Assembly (NCBI RefSeq): GCF_937890585.1
Contig: NZ_CALACG010000187.1
Location: forward strand, 1 to 8,483
DNA: 8,483 bases
Direction of reading: 5' to 3'
Source: an uncultured Campylobacter sp.
GTDB lineage: Bacteria > Campylobacterota > Campylobacteria > Campylobacterales > Campylobacteraceae
This document shows, one piece after another, positions 1 to 6,736 of this stretch. Position 1 is the stretch's first letter, and the number at the start of each line of letters is the position of its first letter. The notes under the pieces are model-generated. The model worked only from the letters and a program-made list of their open reading frames with translations. It did no database searches and was not told the origin of the DNA. The translations under genes and the position numbers were made by a program.

Positions 1-4
1 AGCC

Positions 5-50
5 AATTTTTAGTAGTCAATTCTTGCGAGTGAATGGAATTTTAAAATTT
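5..50 (+). repeat. Imperfect direct repeat, copy A
   Basis: This ~45-bp stretch (TTTTAGTAGTCAATTCTTG..., ending AATTTTAAAATTTA) matches copy B at 212-256 with a handful of substitutions and a one-base indel. Similarity fades into a shared GTAAATTT about 15 bases further on. It is AT-rich and non-coding. The two copies flank the G/C-rich inverted repeats. It may be the edge of a dispersed intergenic repeat or an old local duplication; its function is unknown. Confidence 0.6.
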
Positions 51-71
51 ACTTTGAGATGTAAATTTATC

Positions 72-124
72 AAAAGGGAGACAAGGGGACTTGAATTACG
101 AAGCCGTCCCCTTATCCCCCTTTT
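72..124. repeat. Long G/C-rich inverted repeat (hairpin)
   Basis: The arms are 72-90 and 106-124. The left arm reads AAAAGGGAGACAAGGGGAC, and the reverse complement of the right arm differs at only two of 19 positions, one of which would be a G-U pair in RNA. The loop is 15 bases. The inner eight base pairs (AAGGGGAC/GTCCCCTT) are perfect. The poly-purine arm stands out from the AT-rich surroundings. No U-run follows immediately in a terminator arrangement, so a mobile or dispersed palindromic repeat is as likely as an RNA signal. Confidence 0.65.
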
Positions 125-156
125 TAAATCCCCCAATCCCCTCGCACGTTCAAAGT

Positions 157-185
157 GCATGCAATGGCACTATCGTGCCGCATGC
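157..185. repeat. Hairpin-forming palindrome
   Basis: GCATGC (157-162) pairs with GCATGC (180-185), and GGCAC (166-170) pairs with GTGCC (175-179) around the loop TATC. The unpaired AAT at 163-165 gives one bulge. The stem has eleven base pairs and is followed by no T-run, so it does not look like an intrinsic terminator. It sits between the two direct repeat copies, next to the larger inverted repeat, and may be part of the same element. Confidence 0.5.
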
Positions 186-211
186 GGTTTATATTCAGAT
201 AAATTTCGAGT

Positions 212-256
212 AATTTTAGTAGTTAATTCTTAGTGGTGAATGAAAGTTTAAAATTT
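212..256 (+). repeat. Imperfect direct repeat, copy B
   Basis: This is the second copy of the direct repeat described at 5-50, about 207 bases downstream in the same orientation (TTTTAGTAGTTAATTCTTAG..., ending GTTTAAAATTTG). It lies between the inverted repeats and the promoter of the M48 protease gene. Confidence 0.6.
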
Positions 257-336
257 GCAAAATAGTAAATTTCTATTTTTGAAATCGCAAAAATTAAATT
301 TCACCCTTCGTTTAACAATGCATATCCAACTCAGGC

Positions 337-342
337 TATAAT
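337..342 (+). promoter_or_regulatory. -10 box of the M48 protease gene
   Basis: The sequence GGCTATAATAC contains a perfect TATAAT, 30 bases before the ATG of the protease gene, which implies a start of transcription near 350 and a short leader. No -35 hexamer is evident at the expected distance, as is usual for the main sigma factor of epsilonproteobacteria. Confidence 0.6.
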
Positions 343-372
343 ACGCCAAATTTTAATCCAAAAAGGATAAAA

Positions 373-1176
373 ATGAAAAAGATTTTACTTACATTATTAA
401 CGGCTAGTTTGCTTATCACTGGCTGCACGAGCGTCACAAAGTCAGGCGCCGTGGGTGCTGATCGTGGTCAGTTTATGGCAATACCTTCCGAAGTAATGGA
501 GCAAAGCTCGGCCCAAGCTTATGTAAAAACTTTAACAGCCGCCAGAAACAAAGGCGAGCTAAATGTCGATCCGATCCTCACAAAAAGAGTTCAGGATATC
601 GCAAAAAGGCTGATCGTTCAAACTACCGTATTTAGAGAAGACGCCCTAAAATGGAAGTGGCAAGTAAACGTCATCAACGAAGATACACTAAATGCTTGGT
701 GTATGCCAGGTGGCAGGATCGTAGTTTACAGCGGTATCATCAAGAGACTAAATTTGACAGACGCTCAGCTAGCAGCGATCATGGGTCACGAGATCGCCCA
801 CGCACTTAGGGAGCACAGCAGGGAGCAAGCTAGTGCAGATCAGGCAAAAAATATCGGTATTGTTTTACTAGCAGCTATTACTGGTCTTGGTGATTTTGCA
901 GTAAATGCTTTAAATAAAGCTAGCGAATATGCAATCATGAAGCCATTTTCTCGTTCACATGAGACCGAAGCCGATCACATCGGCACTGAGCTAATGGCAA
1001 GAGCTGGGTACGATCCAAAAGAGGCGGTCGAAGTTTGGGTTAAGATGAGCAAGATGAGCGGTGGCAAAGTGCCTGAAATTTTAAGCACTCACCCATCAAA
1101 CGAGAGTAGGATCAAAGATCTAAAAGAGATCGCAGCAAAGCTAGAGCCAGTCTATCAGGTGGCAAAAAGGGGCTAG
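373..1176 (+). CDS. M48 family zinc metalloprotease, lipoprotein
   Basis: This is a predicted periplasmic or outer-membrane-anchored peptidase of 267 residues, resembling the LoiP/YcaL/BepA group that degrades or assists misfolded envelope proteins. The N-terminus is a lipoprotein signal ending in the lipobox LITGC, which would be acylated at Cys18. The zinc site is HEIAH at 139-143, with Glu197 as the expected third ligand in the ETEAD block (197-201). The family's STHPSNESRI block lies at 238-247. There is no TPR domain after the catalytic domain, so it is closer to LoiP/YcaL than to BepA. The start is supported by the lipoprotein signal and by AAGGA a few bases upstream. It is probably the first gene of an operon with the acetyltransferase two bases downstream. 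The family call is firm; the exact substrate is unknown. Confidence 0.93.
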   Translation: MKKILLTLLTASLLITGCTSVTKSGAVGADRGQFMAIPSEVMEQSSAQAYVKTLTAARNKGELNVDPILTKRVQDIAKRLIVQTTVFREDALKWKWQVNVINEDTLNAWCMPGGRIVVYSGIIKRLNLTDAQLAAIMGHEIAHALREHSREQASADQAKNIGIVLLAAITGLGDFAVNALNKASEYAIMKPFSRSHETEADHIGTELMARAGYDPKEAVEVWVKMSKMSGGKVPEILSTHPSNESRIKDLKEIAAKLEPVYQVAKRG

Positions 1177-1178
1177 GC

Positions 1179-1661
1179 TTGATCTTACGGGCAAAGCCAA
1201 GCGATCTTCCTGCGATCACGCAAATTTATAACGACTACATTTTAGAAAGAAGTGCGACTGCGGATATGCGCCCAGTTAGCACAAAGGAGCGAGAGCCTTG
1301 GTTTAACGCCCACGGCAGCTCGCGTCCTATCTTTATCTACAAAGAAAATGATGAAATTTTAGGCTACTGCTCACTAAGTGACTTTAATCCCAAGATCGCT
1401 TACAATATAAGCGTAGAAATAAGCATCTATGTCGCTAAAAAAGCCCTTAAAAAGGGTATCGGCAAGCAGCTTTTAGCCCACAGCCTAAATGAAGCTAGAG
1501 AGCTAAATTTAAAAAATATCATCGCGCTAATCTTTAGCAAAAACGAAGCAAGCCTTGAACTATTTTTGAAATTTGGCTTTGAAAAATGGGGCGAACTGCC
1601 CGGCGTTTGCCTGATGGATGGCGAGTACAAAGATGTCGTTATCTTGGGACTAAAGCTCTAA
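1179..1661 (+). CDS. GNAT N-acetyltransferase, phosphinothricin acetyltransferase-like
   Basis: This is a 160-residue acetyltransferase of the GNAT fold, most like the phosphinothricin/methionine-sulfone acetyltransferase subgroup (Bar/Pat/YncA), which transfers an acetyl group from acetyl-CoA to the amino group of small amino-acid-like compounds. Subgroup features are the start ILRAKPSDLPAITQIYNDYI, REPWFNAH at 38-45, VEISIYVAKKALKKGIG at 79-95, the FSKNEASLELFLKFGFEKWG region at 119-138, and a final DVVILGLKL. The acetyl-CoA loop is KKGIGK (91-96); the residue usually Arg or Gln at its start is Leu90 here, a mild deviation. The start is TTG, only two bases after the protease stop, with AAAAAGGGG inside the end of the protease gene as ribosome binding site, so translation is probably coupled. 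The true substrate cannot be told from sequence. Confidence 0.87.
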   Translation: MILRAKPSDLPAITQIYNDYILERSATADMRPVSTKEREPWFNAHGSSRPIFIYKENDEILGYCSLSDFNPKIAYNISVEISIYVAKKALKKGIGKQLLAHSLNEARELNLKNIIALIFSKNEASLELFLKFGFEKWGELPGVCLMDGEYKDVVILGLKL

Positions 1662-1686
1662 AAGCCAAGCATTAGGCAAATGAAGA

Positions 1687-1692
1687 TATAAT
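1687..1692 (+). promoter_or_regulatory. -10 box of the tRNA-Ser gene
   Basis: A perfect TATAAT lies 12 bases before the first base of the mature tRNA, placing the start of transcription a few bases upstream of the tRNA 5' end. No clear -35 hexamer is present. It may also serve the downstream oxidoreductase and antiporter genes, since no terminator separates them from the tRNA. Confidence 0.6.
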
Positions 1693-1704
1693 CACCTTCT
1701 TCTT

Positions 1705-1792
1705 GGGTAGATGTCCGAGCGGTTTAAGGAGCACGCCTGGAACGCGTGTGTGGGGCAACTCACCGAGAGTTCGAATCTCTCTCTACCCGCCA
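1705..1792 (+). tRNA. tRNA-Ser (anticodon GGA)
   Basis: This is a complete class II tRNA. The acceptor stem is GGGTAGA (1705-1711) with TCTACCC (1782-1788), then discriminator G and an encoded CCA (1790-1792). The anticodon stem is CACGC/GCGTG with loop CTGGAAC, so the anticodon is GGA at 1739-1741, which reads UCC and UCU codons. A long variable arm follows, as expected for serine. The T arm is GAGAG-TTCGAAT-CTCTC (1765-1781). All stems pair without mismatch. It lies between two protein genes on the same strand. Confidence 0.97.
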
Positions 1793-1839
1793 TTTTAAGT
1801 TTATCTGCTAAATTTTACCTAGCAACATTAAGGGTAGAT

Positions 1840-2433
1840 ATGAAAATTTTACTTTTAGGCGCAAGCGGGAGCCTTGGTAGCTACGTTATAGACGGGCTTT
1901 TAAGTGTTGAGAGCGTAAATTTACTCCTTTATGCTAGAGATGTTAAAAAACTAGAAAAATTTAAAAGTGACAGAGTCTTGCTAATGCAAGGCGACGTCCT
2001 AGATAAAGCTAAGCTAAAAGAGGCTTTAAATGGCACGGATAGCGTCTATGCTGGGCTTGCAGGATCGCTTGAAGCTATGGCTAGCTCGCTAGTTGGCGCC
2101 ATGAAAGAAGCTGGAGTAAAGAGGCTAGTTTGGATAATGTCTTATGGCATTTATGAGGGCGAAGTGCCTAGTGGTAGGCGTGCTCCAAGCTCTTACATAA
2201 ACTCAGCCAAGATCATAGAAAACTCGGGCCTTGACTACACGCTGATACGCCCGCAGTGGTTTAGTGGCGCTAACGAGATAGACTATGAGGTCACGAGCTG
2301 GAGCAAAGGCGAGAAATTTAAAAACGAAAATGCTCAAATTTCAAGAAGATCTATCGCAAATTTAGTAAAAAGATGTCTGATAGACGGCTTTGGCGTAAAA
2401 GATAGCCTAGGCATTAATAAAAAAGAAATTTAA
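1840..2433 (+). CDS. NAD(P)-binding Rossmann-fold protein, NmrA/atypical SDR type
   Basis: This is a 197-residue protein of the NAD(P)H-binding (PF13460-like) family of atypical short-chain dehydrogenases. The dinucleotide site is GASGSLG at residues 7-13, following a short first beta strand. GDVLD (51-55) follows the third strand, MSYGIYEG (100-107) is in the usual catalytic-strand position, and DYTLIRPQWFSG (132-143) is the typical family signature. The frame stays open upstream into the tRNA, but the ATG at 1840 is chosen because AAGGG lies five bases before it and the Rossmann strand begins at once. It probably forms a two-gene unit with the antiporter, whose ATG is nine bases after its stop. 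Members act as reductases, epimerases or redox sensors; the substrate is not predictable here. Confidence 0.87.
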   Translation: MKILLLGASGSLGSYVIDGLLSVESVNLLLYARDVKKLEKFKSDRVLLMQGDVLDKAKLKEALNGTDSVYAGLAGSLEAMASSLVGAMKEAGVKRLVWIMSYGIYEGEVPSGRRAPSSYINSAKIIENSGLDYTLIRPQWFSGANEIDYEVTSWSKGEKFKNENAQISRRSIANLVKRCLIDGFGVKDSLGINKKEI

Positions 2434-2442
2434 AGGACAAAA

Positions 2443-4017
2443 ATGATCGAACATTTACTGCTAGTTTTTGCACTGCTAGCTATCATCATCGCTTTAGTGA
2501 TGGTCTCAAACCGCCTAAAAATCGCCTATCCAGTGTTATTAGTCCTTGGCGGGCTTGCCATTAACTTCGTGCCAAATTTACCAAGTATCAAGATCGATCC
2601 CGAGCTTATTTTCATCATATTTTTACCGCCACTTCTTTACGAGGCTGCGTGGGCAAACTCGCTAAAAGAGCTCTATAAATGGCGCCGTACGATCGGTAGT
2701 TTCGCCTTTATCGTGGTTTTCATAAGCGCAGCAGCAGTTGCTTTGATAGCAAATTTAGTGATCCCTGGCTTCTCGCTCGCCCTAGGCTTCATGCTAGGAG
2801 CTATCGTCTCGCCACCAGACGCGGTGAGCACGGCAGCTATCCTTAAATTTGTCAAAGCCCCGCGCAGGATCAGCGCTATTTTGGAGGGTGAGAGCCTTTT
2901 AAATGACGCCTCCTCGCTCATCATCTTTCGCTTCGCCGCAGTTGCGGTCACGACTGGGCAGTTTGTCTGGTACAAGGCTGCAACGACCTTTTTATGGATG
3001 GTGGCTGGTGGCGTTTTAGCGGGTCTTGTGGTGGCGCTTGCGGCATATTTTTTACATAAAAATTTACCGACTGATGAAAACAGCGACACGATAATGACGA
3101 TCACGACGCCTTATATCATGTATATCTTGGCTGAGGAGCTTGGCGCTAGCGGCGTTTTAGCAGTGGTTTGTGGCGGACTTTATCTCTCGACTAAAAGAAA
3201 TGAAATTTTTACCGCTTCAACAAGGATCCACGCAGTGCCAGTTTGGAACAACTTTATTTTCTTACTAAACGGCCTTGCATTTACCATGATCGGCCTTGAC
3301 CTGCCTGAAATTTTAGCAGGGCTAAAGCGTAGCGGCGTCTCGCTATTTGAGGCGGTCTCTTACGGCGTTTTGGTCACTGCCGTGCTCATCATCATCCGCC
3401 TCATGGCATCTTATGGCGCCGTTTATATCACGATGTTTATGAAGCGCTATATCAGCGTGGCGGACGATCGCAACCCAGGCAAAGCGACACCTTTTATCGT
3501 CGGTTGGGCAGGTATGAGGGGCGTAGTCTCGCTGGCTGCAGCACTTTCTATCCCCGCTATGGCTGGAGACGAGCCGTTTCCGCATAGAGACCTCATCTTG
3601 TTTATCACCTTTGTTGTGATCTTGCTAACGCTTGTAGTTCAGGGCTTAAGCTTGCCACTGCTCATCAAAAGTGTGAAATTTCCAGACTTTAACGACCATA
3701 TGCCAAATGAGCTTGCAAGGATCAAGATAAAAAAGGCGATCGCAGAGGCTTCGCTTAAATTTCAAAGCGAGAAATTTTGCAATGAGGAGAATTTCTTGTT
3801 TCAGAAACTCAAAGAAGTTTGGAATTTCGAGCTTTCAAATGAAAATTTCGAGATCAGCGACGAGGTCAGGCAGACCTATTTTGAGATCCTAAATGAGCAG
3901 CGAAAGGCGCTTTGTGAGCTAAACAAAGACCCAAAGATCGACGAAGAGGTCATTAGGACGTTTTTATATCACATCGACCTTGAGGAGCAGAGGTGGCAGC
4001 CGCATAGCGAGCACTAA
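2443..4017 (+). CDS. CPA1-family Na+/H+ antiporter
   Basis: This is an inner-membrane cation/proton exchanger of 524 residues, used for sodium export and pH control. The first ~410 residues are about a dozen hydrophobic helices. Bacterial CPA1 signatures are FLPPLLYEAAW (60-70), SPPDAVSTAAILK (123-135) with ion-site Asp126, EGESLLNDASSLIIFR (148-163) with Asn154-Asp155, and GWAGMRGVVSLAAALSIP (354-371) with Arg359. A charged cytosolic tail of about 110 residues follows, rich in Glu and Lys, ending in QRWQPHSEH. The ribosome binding site AAGGA overlaps the stop codon of the preceding gene, so the two are co-translated. Its stop overlaps that of the convergent DUF4405-like gene by three bases, leaving no room for a terminator. 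The family call is firm; Na+ rather than K+ selectivity is inferred. Confidence 0.94.
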   Translation: MIEHLLLVFALLAIIIALVMVSNRLKIAYPVLLVLGGLAINFVPNLPSIKIDPELIFIIFLPPLLYEAAWANSLKELYKWRRTIGSFAFIVVFISAAAVALIANLVIPGFSLALGFMLGAIVSPPDAVSTAAILKFVKAPRRISAILEGESLLNDASSLIIFRFAAVAVTTGQFVWYKAATTFLWMVAGGVLAGLVVALAAYFLHKNLPTDENSDTIMTITTPYIMYILAEELGASGVLAVVCGGLYLSTKRNEIFTASTRIHAVPVWNNFIFLLNGLAFTMIGLDLPEILAGLKRSGVSLFEAVSYGVLVTAVLIIIRLMASYGAVYITMFMKRYISVADDRNPGKATPFIVGWAGMRGVVSLAAALSIPAMAGDEPFPHRDLILFITFVVILLTLVVQGLSLPLLIKSVKFPDFNDHMPNELARIKIKKAIAEASLKFQSEKFCNEENFLFQKLKEVWNFELSNENFEISDEVRQTYFEILNEQRKALCELNKDPKIDEEVIRTFLYHIDLEEQRWQPHSEH

Positions 4018-4526
4018 AATTTTCTTCCGACATTGCAACTTACCGCACCGCAAAATCTCTTGCCAAATTTGGCCTCGACGATGAGAACGAGCACGAAAAA
4101 TATCTTCTCATCGTTCATGCGTGCGATCTGACGCAAAGTCTGGCTGGGACTATTAAATTTAACATCATTTTCGCGCAAACTCTTGCAAAACAGGGCCTCG
4201 TCAAAGCCAAGCATGCGTGAAATTTCACTGATGCTGTAAGGCTCAAGCGAGGCGATGATGCGGTCCATGTTGCAGATCGTTGGATTTTTGCGGTGCGTGG
4301 TGACATCGATCATCTCATTTATGAGCTTTACTAGCTTTCTTCTGCGGTTAAAAAGGTGCAAGATCACAGCACAAACGATCAAAGCTCCTGCAAATTTGTG
4401 CGCGCTCATCATCCACTCATTATACTCGCCCATGGCGAAATTTAGCCCAGTAAATGCAAGCAGGCAGATCCCACAGGCAAGAACACAGACGATACAAAAT
4501 TTATATATCACTTCCACTTTTAGCAA
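4014..4526 (-). CDS. Small DUF4405-like (cytochrome b-like) membrane protein
   Basis: The 170-residue protein has two hydrophobic helices, about 9-32 and 43-60. The second begins at His43 and carries His57, a 14-residue His spacing typical of haem-b-binding helices, and resembles the DUF4405 (flavinylation-associated cytochrome) pattern of an His-containing helix followed by a basic segment (NRRRK, 60-64). The C-terminal part from about 95 to 137 (SISEISRMLGF ... TLRQIARMNDEK) resembles the small helical domain often attached to such proteins. The start is TTG, supported by AAGGA seven bases upstream and by a TATAAT 24 bases ahead. It lies downstream of the receptor gene but appears to have its own promoter. 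A role in membrane electron transfer is an inference. The last ~20 residues look unlike the family and are Cys/Lys-rich. Confidence 0.7.
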   Translation of the reverse strand: MLKVEVIYKFCIVCVLACGICLLAFTGLNFAMGEYNEWMMSAHKFAGALIVCAVILHLFNRRRKLVKLINEMIDVTTHRKNPTICNMDRIIASLEPYSISEISRMLGFDEALFCKSLRENDVKFNSPSQTLRQIARMNDEKIFFVLVLIVEAKFGKRFCGAVSCNVGRKF

Positions 4527-4549
4527 TGCAAATTCCTTAGTTTTTTGAA

Positions 4550-4555
4550 ATTATA
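4550..4555 (-). promoter_or_regulatory. -10 box of the DUF4405-like gene
   Basis: On the minus strand GTGTATAATTTC gives a perfect TATAAT, predicting a transcription start near 4543 and a leader of under 20 bases that contains the AAGGA ribosome binding site (4538-4534). It lies just past the terminator-like hairpin of the receptor gene, so the small gene can be expressed independently. Confidence 0.5.
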
Positions 4556-4567
4556 CACCTACTATGC

Positions 4568-4605
4568 AAAAAATGAATGGCGCCAACTAGAAATTTAGCT
4601 GGCGC
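4568..4605 (-). terminator. Probable intrinsic terminator of the receptor gene
   Basis: On the minus strand GCGCCA (4605-4600) pairs with TGGCGC (4585-4580), extended inward by CTA/TAG around one mismatch, with a 6-base loop. A run of six T at 4573-4568 follows after a six-base gap. It begins 17 bases after the receptor stop codon. The offset T-run makes it weaker than a canonical terminator. Confidence 0.55.
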
Positions 4606-4621
4606 ATTAGAGTAAATTTAG

Positions 4622-6736
4622 CTAAAACTTATAGTTGAAGCTGAGATTAAAGGTGCGTGGATCGCCATAAACCATCCTGTTTTTGCCGATGCCCTCGTAG
4701 TATTTTTTATTAAAGAGATTGTCGATATTTAGCTGCACATCAAAGTTTTTAGCAAATTTATATCCAAACATCAAATTTGCCAAGGTGTAGCCCTTTTGCG
4801 TGATCTCACTTGCGCCCTTGCCAGTGTAAATTTTACTCTTATACATAGCTCCAGCCCCTACTCTAAAGTCCCTAAATTCATACTTTGCAAATAAATTTGC
4901 CGTGCTTCTTGATGAGTCGGTGGCATACTTCTCACCTTTGGCATCTTTTGCGTTAAAGTGCGTTGCACCAAAGCTTAGGCTTAAGTTTTTAGTGATCTCG
5001 CCGTTTAGATCTAGCTCGACACCCTTACTTGTCACGCCCTTGCCAGCTTCATATATGTCGGCATTTGTCGCTGGATTTTTCTTGCCAGTGTTTATGCCAA
5101 GCTTGTCTTGCACGATCTTAAAGACACCAAGACTTGCTTGAAGCGCCCCGTCAAGATACTCGCCTTTGATGCCCACTTCATAGTCCTTGCCTTGGATAGG
5201 ATCAAGATATTTGTCATTTGCATCTTTTGCGGTTTGAGGTTTAAATATGCTCGTGTAGCTAGCATATAGAGTGTGGTTTGCTCCGATGTCGTAAGTGACG
5301 CCAAGATATGGTGTGATCTCATTTGTGAAATTTCTATTGCCTTTACCACCCTCGATCTCGTATTTGTAGTAGCTCACCCTGGCACCTAGCAAAAATTTAA
5401 GCTCATCGGTGATTGATAGTTTATTTGCCGCGTAAAATGCCTTTTGTATCGTTTTGTCTTTATTGTTTTGATCTTCGTAAGGTAGCTTTGGATCATCAAG
5501 GTGTAAATTTTTAAAATCAATCCTGCTTCTAGCTGTGTAAGCAAGTCCTGCTGGCGTGGTCTTTTGCAGCCAGTAGCTACTTACCTTATCGCTACTTTTT
5601 TTATAGTTGTTATACATCGCGCCAAAGACAAACTCATGAGATAAATTTGCTATCTCGTAAGGGATATTTGCGTATGCATCTACGTTGTGGATGTTCTCCT
5701 CTCTTTTGTTTGCATAAATGCTAAGATCATTCATATTGCCAGTACCGTCTAAATTTACCGCTCCGCCGTAGTAGAGTAGATTTGAGTCAGTGTTTGCCCG
5801 TCTAAATGAGTAGCTTAAATTTAAGCTCGCTTCATTTTCAAAGTAGTGCTTAAAATCAGCGTAAAAATCAAGCGTCTTTATGTCCCACCTAGTCCAAGGC
5901 TGAGAGAAAATTTCATTTTTACTAAAATTTGTCCTAGAGCCATCTGTGTAAAAAGCTGGCATGCCGCCCCACCTACCGCCGTGGCGTTTTAGCTCTTGAT
6001 AAAACGCACCAAGACTAAGCCATGAGTTATCGCCTATGTCACTATCGACTACGCCGTAAATCGCGCTATTTTTTCGGTTGTAATAATCCATATAAGAGTG
6101 CGACTTCTCATGCATAAATGAAAGCCTCGCTCTGACGCTTCCACTCTCATTTACAGGCGTTTGCACATCGCCATTTACGCCATATCTATCGTATGAGCCA
6201 GCACTTACACCAAAATTTCCTTTTAGCTCCTTTGAGTCTGCCCTTTTTCTTATGAAATTTAAGCTTGCAGCTGGGTTACCAGCGCCTGCAAGTAGGCCAT
6301 TTGCCCCTTTTACCACCTCAACTCTCTCATAAGGCAGCAAGCTCATATCATTTGCACCAAGACTAAAGCCACCAAAGCTAGGCATCGAATCAAGCAAGTA
6401 ATAATCTATCGCAAAGCCACGAGCCGTCGGATATACGCGCTCATCCCATTTATTTAGCGTAACGCCAGGGACATTTCTAAGAAGCACTTAATAGTCCTTG
6501 ATGCCTTGATCTTTTAGCCTGGCCTCTGTTAGCACAGTTAGCGACTGGGGCGTTTGGCGAGAGGTTAAATTTAACCTAGTTGTACTCTTTACAAGCTCTT
6601 TTGCAAAGTAGTTTGCATCGTCTCTTCGCTCACTCTCCACAACATCGACCGCTTCTAAAACCTTGTCATTTTCACTAGCGTAAATTTGAGGTTGCATCAA
6701 ATTTAATGCAACCAAACTAATTAAAAATTTTTTCAT
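4622..6736 (-). pseudogene. TonB-dependent siderophore receptor (FhuE-like), split by in-frame TAA
   Basis: Read through, this encodes a 704-residue outer-membrane ferric-siderophore receptor of normal length. It has a signal peptide ending near IYA (20), a TonB-box-like VDVVES (30-35), and the plug signature SRQTPQSLTVL (59-69). After codon 83 it continues with LLRNVPGVT, then ARGF, ERVEVVKGANGLLAGAGNPAASLNF in the plug, and a long beta-barrel with Tyr/Asp-rich strands ending YGDPRTFNLSFNYKF, whose terminal Phe is the usual barrel assembly signal. Text such as GGMPAFYTDGSRTNF resembles FhuE/FpvA-type receptors. Codon 83 (6490-6488) is TAA. The frame is the same on both sides and no other lesion is visible. 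GTG at 6487 could start the 3' part but has no ribosome binding site and no signal peptide. The ATG at 6736 has a strong AAAGGAGA site and overlaps the end of the PepSY gene by 20 bases. Confidence 0.85.

Larger units (their letters stand above)
1..372. other. Non-coding leader region with repeats
   Basis: No convincing gene lies here. An open frame of 69 codons beginning near position 24 has no ribosome binding site, runs through two inverted repeats, and encodes a low-complexity basic peptide, so it is not called. The region holds two imperfect copies of a ~45-bp direct repeat, a long G/C-rich inverted repeat, a second hairpin, and at its right end the promoter and ribosome binding site (AAGGA, about 5 bases before the ATG) of the protease gene. 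The left boundary gene is outside the window. Confidence 0.7.

Noticed and set aside
24..233. A 69-codon open frame on the + strand at the left end
   Set aside because: It has no ribosome binding site, crosses two inverted repeats and one edge of each direct repeat, and its peptide has no recognisable family features.
1807..1823. GCTA/TAGC hairpin after the tRNA as a terminator
   Set aside because: The stem is only four base pairs with no T-run, so it is too weak to call.
1711..1839. Upstream in-frame extension of the oxidoreductase gene beginning inside the tRNA
   Set aside because: The extension would translate the tRNA itself. The ATG at 1840 has a proper ribosome binding site and starts the Rossmann fold.
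2673..3585. Minus-strand open frames inside the antiporter gene
   Set aside because: They lie opposite a strongly supported, conserved gene and encode no recognisable protein.
4255..4548. Plus-strand 97-codon frame opposite the DUF4405-like gene
   Set aside because: It is antisense to a better supported gene with its own promoter and ribosome binding site, and it shows no family features.
4902..5349. Open frames in other frames within the receptor gene
   Set aside because: They are shadows of the conserved barrel coding sequence.
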